The notes beneath the pieces are model-generated. The model saw only the letters and a list, made by a program, of their open reading frames with translations. It searched no databases and was not told where the DNA came from. A stretch of 33,769 bases of DNA from Bacteroidales bacterium (GTDB lineage: Bacteria; Bacteroidota; Bacteroidia; Bacteroidales; Muribaculaceae). The DNA is taken from assembly GCA_015061085.1 (NCBI GenBank), contig SUXG01000023.1, forward strand, positions 1 to 33,769. The letters are read 5' to 3'. A program made the translations under genes and the position numbers. Positions 1-7,703 of this stretch are shown one piece after another; the stretch's first letter is position 1, and each line of letters starts with the position of its first letter.

Positions 1-263
1 CCATAGATATTGACTTCGTTGACAAGCACCGAGTAAAGAGCTGCATTGGCGCGACTGCCCAGCGAGTCGGCATCGAGGCTGCGAATGATGCTGTCGGTAG
101 CCGCCGGCGAGTCGTAGCGCAGCGAGTCAGCCACAGCCAACGCCGAGCCGACAGCCTCCTCATCGCCTGCATAACGACGGCACGACGATAGCGCACCGAC
201 CATGGTCAGCACCACCACGCAAAGGCTTGCGAGTCGGAAAATATGTCGGCCGGAGCAATTCAT
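1..263 (-). CDS. N-terminal part of a lipoprotein, cut by the window edge
   Basis: The minus strand is open from an ATG at 263 to the window edge (87 codons seen). The product begins with a basic n-region (SGRHIFR), a hydrophobic stretch, and a lipobox-like VGALSC, so Cys27 would be lipidated and the protein membrane anchored. The next ~60 residues are Ala/Asp/Ser-rich (ADSLRYDSPAATDSII) and resemble the start of Bacteroidota TPR lipoproteins, but no repeat can be proven from this fragment. It is clearly more G+C-rich than the genes to its right. An excellent promoter ends 4 nt before the ATG, so the mRNA may be leaderless. The function is not recognised. Confidence 0.7.
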   Translation of the reverse strand, partial: MNCSGRHIFRLASLCVVVLTMVGALSSCRRYAGDEEAVGSALAVADSLRYDSPAATDSIIRSLDADSLGSRANAALYSVLVNEVNIY

Positions 264-267
264 ATCG

Positions 268-299
268 CAAAAGTAGAGAAAAAATTACAAATTGTCAAA
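268..299 (-). promoter_or_regulatory. Bacteroidota-type promoter for the left-edge lipoprotein
   Basis: On the minus strand, TTTG (299-296), a 20-nt spacer and TACTTTTG (275-268) match the TTTG-N19/20-TAnnTTTG consensus exactly. It lies in the 72-bp gap after cca. Confidence 0.7.
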
Positions 300-335
300 A
301 AAATTAATATTCAGATTCTTCACTTTCTCCTTTCG

Positions 336-1754
336 CTACATATCCTCTCTCCGGAGTCCATATTCGTGAGCAATACTCATCATGAAATCGAATGCCGCAT
401 CATGCTCATTAGGTATTACACCGTCTAATATAGCGTCCTTAATCCTATCTTTTAGTTGACCGATCGTATTGCATGGCTCAATGCCAAAGACACGCATAAT
501 TTCAAGGCCATCAATTGGAGGCTGAAAGTTGCGTATTCTGTCTTTCTCCTCTAATTCGACCATTCGCTGACGCACTAATTTGAAATTCTCTAACACACGT
601 CTGACCTTATTCGGATTCTTTGATGTAACGTCAGCTTCAGCCAAGAGCATCAAGTCATCGACATCATCGCCGGCATCAAACATCATTCTTCTCACAGCAG
701 AATCGGTCACGCCTTCTTCTCCGATTGATTGTGGACGCATGTGCATTCCGACCAATTTTGCCACATATTTCATTTTCTCATTTGCCGGCAACTTCATTTT
801 CCTAAATATACGAGGAATCATTTTCTCCCCTATATAATTATGATTGTGGAAAGTCCAACCAAGCTTTGGGTCAAATCGTTTTGTCGCAGGCTTCGCTACG
901 TCATGCAACAATGCCGCCCAACGCAACCATTCATTGTCGGTCGTTTCGCTGATATTATCTAAAACTTGAAGCGTATGATAGAAGTTATCTTTATGGCCTC
1001 TTCCTTCCATCGTATCGACCCCTTTTAAAGCGTACAATTCCGGGAATATCAATTCCAACAACCCACTTTTTTCCAAAAGGTCAAATCCGATTGAAGGTTT
1101 CCTGCTTCTTATGATTTTAGACAATTCATCATTGATTCTTTCCTTTGTGATAATCTTGATGCGATCTCTGTTTCTGACTATTGCGTTGAATGTCTCATCA
1201 AGGATTTCAAACTCCAATTGCGTCGCAAAACGTATTGCTCGCATCATTCTCAACGGATCGTCACTGAATGTGACATCCGGATCAAGCGGGGTTTGAATAA
1301 TCTTTTTATGCAGATCGACAATACCATTGAATGGATCGACCAATTCGCCAAATCGAGATGAGTTTACACAAATAGCCATGGCATTTATTGTGAAATCTCT
1401 TCTTTTTTGGTCGTCATCAAGTGTTCCATCTTCAACAATAGGATTTCTGCTGTCGCGAGAATACGATTCTCTTCGTGCTCCGACAAACTCAAGTTCAAGA
1501 TTCTTCCACTTCACCTGAGCTGTGCCATAGGTCGCAAACACCGACAGGTGTGATTTCTTCCCTAATCTTTCTGATACTTTTTGTGCCAATTCGATGCCAC
1601 TACCGACTGTGACAAAATCAATATCGGTAGAGCATCGTTTAAGAAAGATGTCTCTCACATATCCACCGACGACGTATGCTTCTCTACCAAGTTCATCGGC
1701 AACATCTCCAATTAAATGAAATATTTCGTTATCTATGTCTTGTCTAAGATTCAT
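336..1754 (-). CDS. cca: CCA-adding tRNA nucleotidyltransferase with HD domain
   Basis: Adds or repairs the 3'-CCA end of tRNAs (class II nucleotidyltransferase, polymerase beta superfamily), cytoplasmic. The 472-residue protein has the head-domain signature VVGGYVRD at 28-35, the metal-binding DID at 44-46, RRDFTINA at 118-125 and the DDPLRMMRAIRFA motif at 165-177. A C-terminal HD phosphohydrolase domain follows, with His254/His260 and the HD pair in ALLHDVAKP at 284-285. HD-containing versions are common in bacteria and may have 2',3'-cyclic phosphodiesterase activity. Its ATG lies one base past the stop of the M24 peptidase, so it is the last gene of the rny operon. A poly(A) polymerase paralogue is a possible alternative, but the motif set and length favour Cca. 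Confidence 0.93.
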   Translation of the reverse strand: MNLRQDIDNEIFHLIGDVADELGREAYVVGGYVRDIFLKRCSTDIDFVTVGSGIELAQKVSERLGKKSHLSVFATYGTAQVKWKNLELEFVGARRESYSRDSRNPIVEDGTLDDDQKRRDFTINAMAICVNSSRFGELVDPFNGIVDLHKKIIQTPLDPDVTFSDDPLRMMRAIRFATQLEFEILDETFNAIVRNRDRIKIITKERINDELSKIIRSRKPSIGFDLLEKSGLLELIFPELYALKGVDTMEGRGHKDNFYHTLQVLDNISETTDNEWLRWAALLHDVAKPATKRFDPKLGWTFHNHNYIGEKMIPRIFRKMKLPANEKMKYVAKLVGMHMRPQSIGEEGVTDSAVRRMMFDAGDDVDDLMLLAEADVTSKNPNKVRRVLENFKLVRQRMVELEEKDRIRNFQPPIDGLEIMRVFGIEPCNTIGQLKDRIKDAILDGVIPNEHDAAFDFMMSIAHEYGLRREDM

Positions 1755-1755
1755 A

Positions 1756-2928
1756 CTATAATTCCGCCATTTCCTCAGGGAATGGTGTAAGATTTTCTAA
1801 TCCGTTGTTTGTAACCAAGTATGTATTTTCTACGCCTACAGCGCCGACTCCGGGCACTACAAATTTAGGTTCGATAGCTATTGTCATATTTTTCTCCAAC
1901 ACATCTTTACTGCGTGGTGTCAAGACCGGCATCTCATTCAATTCGATACCTACGCCATGACCGATGAATGCGGCTTTTTGAGTGTGTCCCATAAAATAGT
2001 CTGCCAAACCATGTTGTTCTACTATTTCTATTGCTCGATTATACATATCAGCCACTTTACATCCCGGCACACCCATCTTCTCCATTTCGCGCAAAATCTG
2101 GCGAGAAACTTCGTGAGCTTTTTCAGCCATTTCATCGACCTTTCCGAAACGCCATACACGTGTAATATCAGTTTGATGCCCGTTGAAGTTACCATTCATA
2201 TCGACCATCACTGTTGTTCCTTTACGCATCACTTCACCATTAGCACCGACAGGTAATGACTTATTTACGCCTGTTCCTCCCACAGCAAAATCGAATGGAG
2301 TCGGACTGTCTGCATTTTCTCCATTTAGGACACTTCCCAAATTTATCTCCATCAAATGGCCTGATACTCGTGCAAAACCAATGCTGCCTTCAAGTCGAAG
2401 GATTCTCTCCAATTCGATTTGAAATTCCAAATCAGTCATTCCTTCCTTATATAATTCAGGCACCTTTGAGTATGCTTTAGTTTGATGAACTCCATCTTCT
2501 CTCATCTTAGCAACTTCGAGATCGGTTTTTACCATTCTTGCACCTTTCAACACCATTGTCGAATTAACAACTTCAGAGTTTGGGAATACTGAAGACAAAC
2601 GTTTTGCATCGTTAAATGTCAACCAGTCTAATTCCAATCCTATTTTTTGAGGCGTCGCAATATTTCTATTTGCCAATTCTTCTGCGATTTGTTCCGGCTT
2701 TCTTATATATACAACATTAGTCCCTTTGAGCCCTACCGGACGTATAACAAAATATATTGGCTCTCCTTGTTGCTCTATATAGACATAACCTCTAAATACT
2801 CGGTCAGAGATATAATACAAATTGGCATTTCCGGCTATCAGACAAGCATCAACACCATTTGCTTTCATCTTTTCTTGAATTTTGCTTGCTCTAAGCATTA
2901 ATTCAACTTTCAATTCACTGCTATACAT
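1756..2928 (-). CDS. M24 family metallopeptidase (Xaa-Pro aminopeptidase-like)
   Basis: A 390-residue pita-bread-fold peptidase, expected to cleave N-terminal Xaa-Pro bonds in the cytoplasm. The five metal ligands of the M24 family are visible: Asp243 (MVDMNG), Asp254 (HQTDITR), His324 (GHGVGIELNE), Glu353 (AIEPKF) and Glu367 (VGVENTY). Residues 1-130 form the creatinase-type N-terminal domain. The ATG follows the gldH stop by 12 nt and the stop sits one base before cca, which fits co-transcription. Substrate specificity (Xaa-Pro versus prolidase or creatinase-like) cannot be fixed from sequence, so no gene symbol is given. Confidence 0.88.
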   Translation of the reverse strand: MYSSELKVELMLRASKIQEKMKANGVDACLIAGNANLYYISDRVFRGYVYIEQQGEPIYFVIRPVGLKGTNVVYIRKPEQIAEELANRNIATPQKIGLELDWLTFNDAKRLSSVFPNSEVVNSTMVLKGARMVKTDLEVAKMREDGVHQTKAYSKVPELYKEGMTDLEFQIELERILRLEGSIGFARVSGHLMEINLGSVLNGENADSPTPFDFAVGGTGVNKSLPVGANGEVMRKGTTVMVDMNGNFNGHQTDITRVWRFGKVDEMAEKAHEVSRQILREMEKMGVPGCKVADMYNRAIEIVEQHGLADYFMGHTQKAAFIGHGVGIELNEMPVLTPRSKDVLEKNMTIAIEPKFVVPGVGAVGVENTYLVTNNGLENLTPFPEEMAEL

Positions 2929-2940
2929 AGTAATCGAATC

Positions 2941-3438
2941 TTAATTATGTTTTTTTATTATTATTCCAATATCATTAATTCCTTTTATCGACTTTTCTCT
3001 CATTCCATGAGCAAGGCTCAACGAATAGTAATCGTTTATTCTGAGATTGCGATGCAATGTATCGACGACCTCATACAGTCCGTTTTGCCCTCTGCCGATC
3101 AATCTGCCATCCGAATCGGCAAGTCTTATTTCGATCGTATCGGTCTTAACATCGCAGGTTGAAACGATTTCCTCTTTGACCAGACACAATGACTCATAAT
3201 CATAGCCTTCAGAATATCTGACAACAAGCAATACGTCAACGTCTGCTTGCTGATTTACCACTGAATCAAGTTGAAACTCTATATATTGATTATTCACCCA
3301 ACCATCTTCATCGACTGATTGAAAATCTGTATAGACAATATCATCCGAGTTTATACAACTTGATAATAATAGGCAAAAGGCGGCAATAATATTTATAGCC
3401 GCCATTCGTTGATATTTACTGATTCTTATCTGTTTCAC
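2941..3438 (-). CDS. gldH: GldH-family lipoprotein
   Basis: A 165-residue lipoprotein: basic n-region (MKQIRISKYQR), hydrophobic core, lipobox LSSC at 25-28, then a beta-rich domain with motifs of the GldH family (IVYTDFQSV; W..NQYIEF). In flavobacteria GldH is needed for gliding, but homologues are common in non-gliding Bacteroidales, where the role is unknown. The first ATG overlaps the end of ricT by 23 nt; an internal Met at residue 12 would avoid the overlap but would lose the basic n-region, so the longer start is preferred. Position directly after ricT matches my recollection of other Bacteroidales genomes. The family call rests on the N-terminal pattern, length and context. Confidence 0.75.
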   Translation of the reverse strand: MKQIRISKYQRMAAINIIAAFCLLLSSCINSDDIVYTDFQSVDEDGWVNNQYIEFQLDSVVNQQADVDVLLVVRYSEGYDYESLCLVKEEIVSTCDVKTDTIEIRLADSDGRLIGRGQNGLYEVVDTLHRNLRINDYYSLSLAHGMREKSIKGINDIGIIIKKHN

Positions 3439-4747
3439 TATTTCGTTTACGATTATCTGAATTTTGAGATTGATTTCGTTTCTGACGTCTTCTCAAACGA
3501 GATTGTTCTCCATTTCCATTCTTCGGTTTTTCACTTCCGTTTTCCGACTCAGAAGCCATCGTCTGTCTGTCTTGTTCTACAGGCTTTGGACGATTTTCAG
3601 AACGATTCGTTTTGTTCTTTTTCTTTTTTCTCTTTGATTTATCGAAACGATTAATATTGTCTTGACCAACAAGTTCCACAAACTCCTTACGTTCTTCCTT
3701 AACGTATCCGTCACTTTCAAGTTTTTCAACCTTCACGCCTTTCTTATTCAGCGCTATAATTTCAAATGCACGAGAAACGTCAATAGTAACGCAATTAACA
3801 GGCATCTGTTTATCTGTCGAATAAACAATTTCTCTTTTTAGGATATCCGACTTAAATTGATAGTAAGATGCATCTTGTGTTTCCAATACGACATCCTTTG
3901 GAGGCATCTTTTTAGAAGCTTCCATATAGACATCAACTTCAAAATTCAGACAGCATTTCAGCTTAGCGCATTGCCCTGCCAATTTTTGCGGATTCATTGA
4001 CAAATCTTGAAATCTTGCGGCACTGGTTCCTACCGACACAAAATTTGTCATCCAACTTGAGCAACACAATGGTCTGCCACAAGGTCCGATTCCACCAATA
4101 CGTCCCGCTTCTTGTCTTGCGCCGATTTGTTTCATTTCGATTCTAACCTTAAACACATCAGCCAAAACTCTGATCAGCTTACGAAAATCGACTCTTTCGT
4201 CAGCGATATAATAGAATATTGCTTTACCGCAATCGCCTTGATACTCAACATCGCCAATTTTCATATTGAGTTCTAATTCTTCGGCTATCTTGCGTGAACG
4301 TATCATTGTATCATGCTCTCGAGACTTCGCCTCTTCATATTTTTCCAAATCGCTTTGACGAGCCTTTCTGAACACTCTTCTTATCTCATAATCCGGATGA
4401 AGATTGGCTTTGCGCATTTGTAATGCCACCAATTTTCCAACCATTGTGACTTGCCCTATGTCATGACCGGGGTTCGCCTCTACTGCCACCATGTCGCCTA
4501 TATTCAAGTCGATATGCTGACTGTTTTTGTAAAACCCTTTTCTGGTGTTTTTGAATTGAACCTCTACTATATCATAGTTACTACTGTCTGAGATTCCGGA
4601 CAACCAATTATAACAATACAATTTACCACGAGGCTCTTTCCTGTTACTAAAATCAGGCGTACTAACCTCAGCAGAAGATTGTTGGCTATCCAATTCCTCT
4701 GAAGCATCACTATTCATAGAGTTATTTCTTACTGTTTCATCTATCAT
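3416..4747 (-). CDS. ricT: PSP1-domain regulatory iron-sulfur protein RicT (YaaT)
   Basis: A 443-residue protein with the PSP1 C-terminal domain at roughly 60-300. Six cysteines are concentrated in two motifs: GPCGRPLCC (Cys223, 228, 229) and CAKLKCC (Cys260, 265, 266). Comparable cysteines in Bacillus RicT bind Fe-S clusters as part of the RicA/F/T complex that influences RNase Y cleavage. Here the gene starts 13 nt after the rny stop, which supports a functional link to RNase Y. From about residue 370 the protein changes into a Lys/Arg/Asn/Gln-rich low-complexity tail (FDKSKRKKKKNK and onward) that is likely disordered and could touch RNA; that role is inference. No RicA or RicF gene is in the window. 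Confidence 0.9.
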   Translation of the reverse strand: MIDETVRNNSMNSDASEELDSQQSSAEVSTPDFSNRKEPRGKLYCYNWLSGISDSSNYDIVEVQFKNTRKGFYKNSQHIDLNIGDMVAVEANPGHDIGQVTMVGKLVALQMRKANLHPDYEIRRVFRKARQSDLEKYEEAKSREHDTMIRSRKIAEELELNMKIGDVEYQGDCGKAIFYYIADERVDFRKLIRVLADVFKVRIEMKQIGARQEAGRIGGIGPCGRPLCCSSWMTNFVSVGTSAARFQDLSMNPQKLAGQCAKLKCCLNFEVDVYMEASKKMPPKDVVLETQDASYYQFKSDILKREIVYSTDKQMPVNCVTIDVSRAFEIIALNKKGVKVEKLESDGYVKEERKEFVELVGQDNINRFDKSKRKKKKNKTNRSENRPKPVEQDRQTMASESENGSEKPKNGNGEQSRLRRRQKRNQSQNSDNRKRNSETDKNQ

Positions 4748-4760
4748 TTTTCAAACAGTA

Positions 4761-6302
4761 TTACTTTGCAAAACTTACGGCACGAGTCTCTCTAATTACA
4801 GTAATTTTCACTTGTCCCGGATATGTCATCTCGTCTTGAATCTTCTTAGCGATTTCAGCCGACAATTGTTCTGTCTCAACATCAGAAATCTTTTCAGCAC
4901 CAACGATGACACGAAGTTCGCGACCTGCTTGGATAGCATAAGTCTTGATTACGCCCGGATATGAAAGAGCAAGTTGTTCGAGATCATTAAGACGCTTTAT
5001 ATATGCTTCTACAATTTCTCTACGAGCACCCGGACGAGCACCGGATATCGCATCACAGACTTGTACGATCGGTGCAAGCAACGAGGTTTGTTCCACCTCA
5101 TCATGGTGAGCTCCAATTGCATTGCAAATTTCCGGTTTTTCTTTAAATTTCTCAGCTAATTTCATGCCTAAAATTGCGTGTGGCAATTCTGGCTCATCAT
5201 CAGGCACTTTTCCTATGTCATGTAACAATCCGGCTCTGCGCGCCTTCTTAGGATTAAGACCAAGCTCTGAAGCCATCACTGCACAAAGATTTGCTGTCTC
5301 GCGAGAGTGTTGGAGCAAGTTTTGACCATAGCTTGATCTGTACTTCATTTTACCGACCATTCTGATCAGTTCAGGGTGCAATCCATGAATACCCAAGTCG
5401 ATAGCTGTACGCTTACCTGTCTCAATGATTTCCTCTTCAACTTGACGACGCACTTTTGCTACCACTTCTTCGATACGTGCCGGGTGAATACGTCCGTCTG
5501 CCACCAATTGATGCAATGCCAAACGAGCAATCTCACGACGCACCGGATCAAAGCCTGACAATACGATAGCTTCAGGAGTGTCATCTACAATGATTTCTAT
5601 ACCTGTAGCTGCTTCAAGAGCACGTATGTTACGACCTTCACGACCGATGATACGGCCTTTAATCTCATCATTTTCTATGTGAAACACTGTCACCGAGTTT
5701 TCGACCGCAGTCTCTGTCGCGACTCTTTGTATGGATTGGATGACAATACGTTTTGCTTCTTTATTAGCTGTCATCTTTGCATCATCCATAATATCATTTA
5801 TATAACCTGCTGCAGCACTCTTTGCTTCGTCTTTCAATGACTCAATAAGTTTTTCTTTTGCTTCTTCAGCTGAAAGACCGGATATGCGTTCAAGTGTTTC
5901 TTGTGCATCTTTCTGCAACTTTTCGACTTCCGCGCTTTTCAAATCCAATTCTTGTTGCTGGTTATCGACATTCACTTTTAACGCATCAAGTTCATTTTTA
6001 CGTTTTGCCAAATCACTTTGTTGTTGATTTAATTGCAACTCTCTTTGTTTCAATCTGGCTTCAGTTGTTTGAATCTTTTGCATTTTTTGATTAGCCACTT
6101 TTTCAGCATCATTCAAAAGCTGCATCTCCTGTTCTTTTGCTTCAAGAAGCTTTTTTTCTTTCAACATCTCAGCTTCTCTACGAGCGCCATCTACTATTGT
6201 ATTTGCTCGTGATTTTGCCATATTCTTACTTACAGCCATCGCAATTGCATATCCTGCCGCCAATGTGACAAGAGCAATTATAATCCATATTATTTCACTC
6301 AT
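4761..6302 (-). CDS. rny: Ribonuclease Y
   Basis: Membrane-anchored endoribonuclease that initiates mRNA decay. The 513 residues show the full architecture: N-terminal transmembrane helix (about 4-24), long Gln/Glu/Lys-rich coiled coil (about 30-190), KH RNA-binding domain with [15 protein letters not shown] at 216-230, and a C-terminal HD nuclease domain with His332, HD at 361-362, HHDE at 399-402 and Asp417. Length is that of the family. It heads a tight minus-strand run (rny-ricT-gldH-peptidase-cca) and is separated from the upstream zapA by a hairpin terminator. A possible promoter overlaps that terminator. Confidence 0.96.
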   Translation of the reverse strand: MSEIIWIIIALVTLAAGYAIAMAVSKNMAKSRANTIVDGARREAEMLKEKKLLEAKEQEMQLLNDAEKVANQKMQKIQTTEARLKQRELQLNQQQSDLAKRKNELDALKVNVDNQQQELDLKSAEVEKLQKDAQETLERISGLSAEEAKEKLIESLKDEAKSAAAGYINDIMDDAKMTANKEAKRIVIQSIQRVATETAVENSVTVFHIENDEIKGRIIGREGRNIRALEAATGIEIIVDDTPEAIVLSGFDPVRREIARLALHQLVADGRIHPARIEEVVAKVRRQVEEEIIETGKRTAIDLGIHGLHPELIRMVGKMKYRSSYGQNLLQHSRETANLCAVMASELGLNPKKARRAGLLHDIGKVPDDEPELPHAILGMKLAEKFKEKPEICNAIGAHHDEVEQTSLLAPIVQVCDAISGARPGARREIVEAYIKRLNDLEQLALSYPGVIKTYAIQAGRELRVIVGAEKISDVETEQLSAEIAKKIQDEMTYPGQVKITVIRETRAVSFAK

Positions 6303-6332
6303 TTATTACTACTTTTTATTTATTTGTTAACA

Positions 6333-6363
6333 CTAAATTATTTCAATAAAAAAACACCACAAA
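6333..6363 (-). promoter_or_regulatory. Possible rny promoter overlapping the upstream terminator
   Basis: On the minus strand, TTTG (6363-6360) lies inside the terminator stem and is followed after 19 nt by TAATTTAG (6340-6333), one mismatch from TAnnTTTG. It would give a short leader of about 25 nt. No better candidate was seen before rny. Confidence 0.35.
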
Positions 6364-6395
6364 CAGACGTCTCAACGACACATCTGCATGAGGTG
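6348..6395 (-). terminator. Rho-independent terminator after zapA
   Basis: Read on the minus strand: an imperfect stem beginning CACCTCATGCAGATG and closing with CGTCTGTTTGTGGTG, followed directly by seven T. It ends the coiled-coil protein/zapA transcript before rny. Confidence 0.75.
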
Positions 6396-6406
6396 CGAAA
6401 CACTTA

Positions 6407-6424
6407 AATCAGATTGCTCTGACT
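6407..6424 (-). other. Small GNRA-capped hairpin in the zapA 3' region
   Basis: Minus strand AGTCAGA-GCAA-TCTGATT forms a 7-bp stem (one G-T pair) closed by a GCAA tetraloop, 31-48 nt after the zapA stop codon and upstream of the terminator. It may be a 3'UTR stability element or part of a small RNA. In several bacteria 6S RNA lies next to zapA, but this ~105-nt interval is short for a typical 6S RNA and no long rod-like fold was found. Confidence 0.4.
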
Positions 6425-6454
6425 CATTCCAAATCCAAAAGGTCGGAAATCAGA

Positions 6455-6763
6455 TTATTTATCTGTCTTTTCCAATGCTATATCAATGTTTTTCTCAAAA
6501 TCTTTCAATTGAGCTATCATATCATCTTGGCGATGTCTCAATGCCATATAATACATCGCAAATTGATAAGCAATCATTGCCAATAATTCCGGCACAGTCT
6601 TTTTCGGAAACATTTGTCTCCACTCATCAAAAAGCCTAACAACCTGAGATTCTGCCTCTCTGACAGCATCTTGCTCATCATAATCCACCGTGAGACGTAT
6701 CCTCTCTCCGGCTATATTGATATACATTTTTACCTTTTCTCTATCTGCCATAGCATCATTCAT
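6455..6763 (-). CDS. zapA: Cell division protein ZapA
   Basis: A 102-residue FtsZ-ring stabiliser. The N-terminal half has the ZapA pattern (VKMYINIAGERIRLTVDYDE, then AVREAESQVVRLFDEWR) and the C-terminal half is a single long helix (LAMIAYQFAMYYMALRHR and onward) typical of the coiled-coil dimer. The first ATG overlaps the upstream coiled-coil gene by 8 nt; a second Met at residue 5 (6751) would leave a 4-nt gap and is equally plausible. It lies between a small coiled-coil protein and a terminator. Confidence 0.9.
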   Translation of the reverse strand: MNDAMADREKVKMYINIAGERIRLTVDYDEQDAVREAESQVVRLFDEWRQMFPKKTVPELLAMIAYQFAMYYMALRHRQDDMIAQLKDFEKNIDIALEKTDK

Positions 6764-7049
6764 TTAATTGAGAGATGCACTTGTCGATATTCCGCACCAA
6801 TTCAGTGATTAAGGCTTGACTTGTCTTAACATCCTCCGGTGTCGGCGCTATTTTATGCGACACTTTCAGGTACTCATTTTCAATCCTTAGCTGTTCTATT
6901 TCTGCCTGCAATTTATTTCTTTCTTCTTGCAATGCTTCATATCGCGACATCAATTCATCCGACTGCTCTTTCAACAAGCAATAACGCTCCACTAAAAGTG
7001 CGCTTTTATTATTTAATCGTTGTAATAGTTCAGATAAATTTGTTGTCAT
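6756..7049 (-). CDS. Small coiled-coil protein upstream of zapA
   Basis: A 97-residue, soluble, almost entirely helical protein with heptad-like Leu/Ile spacing (residues 5-65: LSELLQRLNNKSALLVERY and onward) and no signal peptide. It precedes zapA in the same operon with overlapping ends. Its size, coiled coil and position suggest a partner of the division machinery, analogous in form to ZapB, but there is no recognisable family signature and the role is inferred from context only. It has its own promoter 15 nt upstream. Confidence 0.75.
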   Translation of the reverse strand: MTTNLSELLQRLNNKSALLVERYCLLKEQSDELMSRYEALQEERNKLQAEIEQLRIENEYLKVSHKIAPTPEDVKTSQALITELVRNIDKCISQLNE

Positions 7050-7064
7050 ATCACCAAATTTTTA

Positions 7065-7095
7065 CAAAATTAGCACTTTTTTTCTCCACTTCCAA
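7065..7095 (-). promoter_or_regulatory. Promoter of the coiled-coil protein/zapA operon
   Basis: On the minus strand, TTG (7095-7093), a 20-nt spacer and TAATTTTG (7072-7065). The start codon is at 7049, so the leader would be about 9 nt. Confidence 0.5.
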
Positions 7096-7128
7096 GAGTA
7101 TTGCAATTTTTTTAATAAATAATTTCAA

Positions 7129-7160
7129 AATATTTGCCTTAAACAAGGCACGAAATATTA
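7129..7160. other. Inverted repeat between divergent promoters
   Basis: TGCCTT-AAAC-AAGGCA (7135-7150) forms a perfect 6-bp stem with a 4-nt loop. A further AT pairing lies outside it (ATATTT with AAATAT, with a small bulge). It sits between the minus-strand zapA operon promoter and the plus-strand promoter at about 7207-7239. It may be an operator or the remnant of a terminator. Confidence 0.3.
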
Positions 7161-7206
7161 CAAAAAGAATTTTTTAAAACAAAAATTTAACTTTCACATC
7201 AAATTA

Positions 7207-7239
7207 TTGTCTATATATCAAAATATTTTTGTACCTTTA
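7207..7239 (+). promoter_or_regulatory. Promoter of the small secreted protein gene
   Basis: TTG at 7207-7209 and TACCTTTA at 7232-7239, a one-base deviation from TAnnTTTG, with a 22-nt spacer that is slightly long. The start codon is at 7269. Confidence 0.4.
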
Positions 7240-7268
7240 CAAATTGTAAAAATACATTATAATAAATA

Positions 7269-7598
7269 ATGGCTCATAAATTCTCAAAAATATTAATTTT
7301 GTTGCTATTTTTCGCGACATCTCTCAATGGTTATGCCGATAAAAATTGGCAGCCGGCAAATCCGGAAAAATTTTCGGAAGCCAAAGTTGTTGCCAGTGGC
7401 AATGAGATCGAAATACGCACTCAGAACGGAGCCATAATTGTTTCAACCAACACTCCGACCCAAATTAAAGTATTCACGATATTAGGACAGCTGATATCGC
7501 AAGAAAACCTTCCCGCGGGAGTCTCAAGTCTGACTATCGGAACTCATGGCGTATTCATCGTTAAAGTAGGTGGATTAACTTGTAAAGTGGCTTTATAA
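7269..7598 (+). CDS. Small secreted protein with T9SS-tail-like domain
   Basis: A 109-residue protein with a clear signal peptide (MAHKFSKILILLLFFATSLNGYA; cleavage near residue 23). The mature part of ~85 residues resembles the C-terminal type A sorting domain of Por/type IX secretion cargo: a strand pair (EIRTQNGAIIVSTN), the hallmark VFTILGQLISQENLPAGVSS segment and a final GVFIVKVGGLTCKVAL. Normally this domain is the tail of a much larger protein; here it is almost the whole mature protein. It may be secreted by T9SS, or be a minimal domain with another role. It stands alone with its own promoter, 105 bp before ilvE. Confidence 0.7.
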   Translation: MAHKFSKILILLLFFATSLNGYADKNWQPANPEKFSEAKVVASGNEIEIRTQNGAIIVSTNTPTQIKVFTILGQLISQENLPAGVSSLTIGTHGVFIVKVGGLTCKVAL

Positions 7599-7673
7599 AC
7601 CGATAATTCATCTCTTACGTAAATAATATTAAAATTTCACCAAATAAATTCGCCATAACTCAAAATTTAGTAT

Positions 7674-7681
7674 TACCTTTG
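7674..7681 (+). promoter_or_regulatory. ilvE promoter -7 element
   Basis: TACCTTTG matches TAnnTTTG exactly and lies 22 nt before the ilvE ATG. No clear TTTG was seen at the expected upstream distance, so only this half of the promoter is supported. Confidence 0.5.
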
Positions 7682-7703
7682 CGTAATCTAAAATCTAAAA
7701 ACA

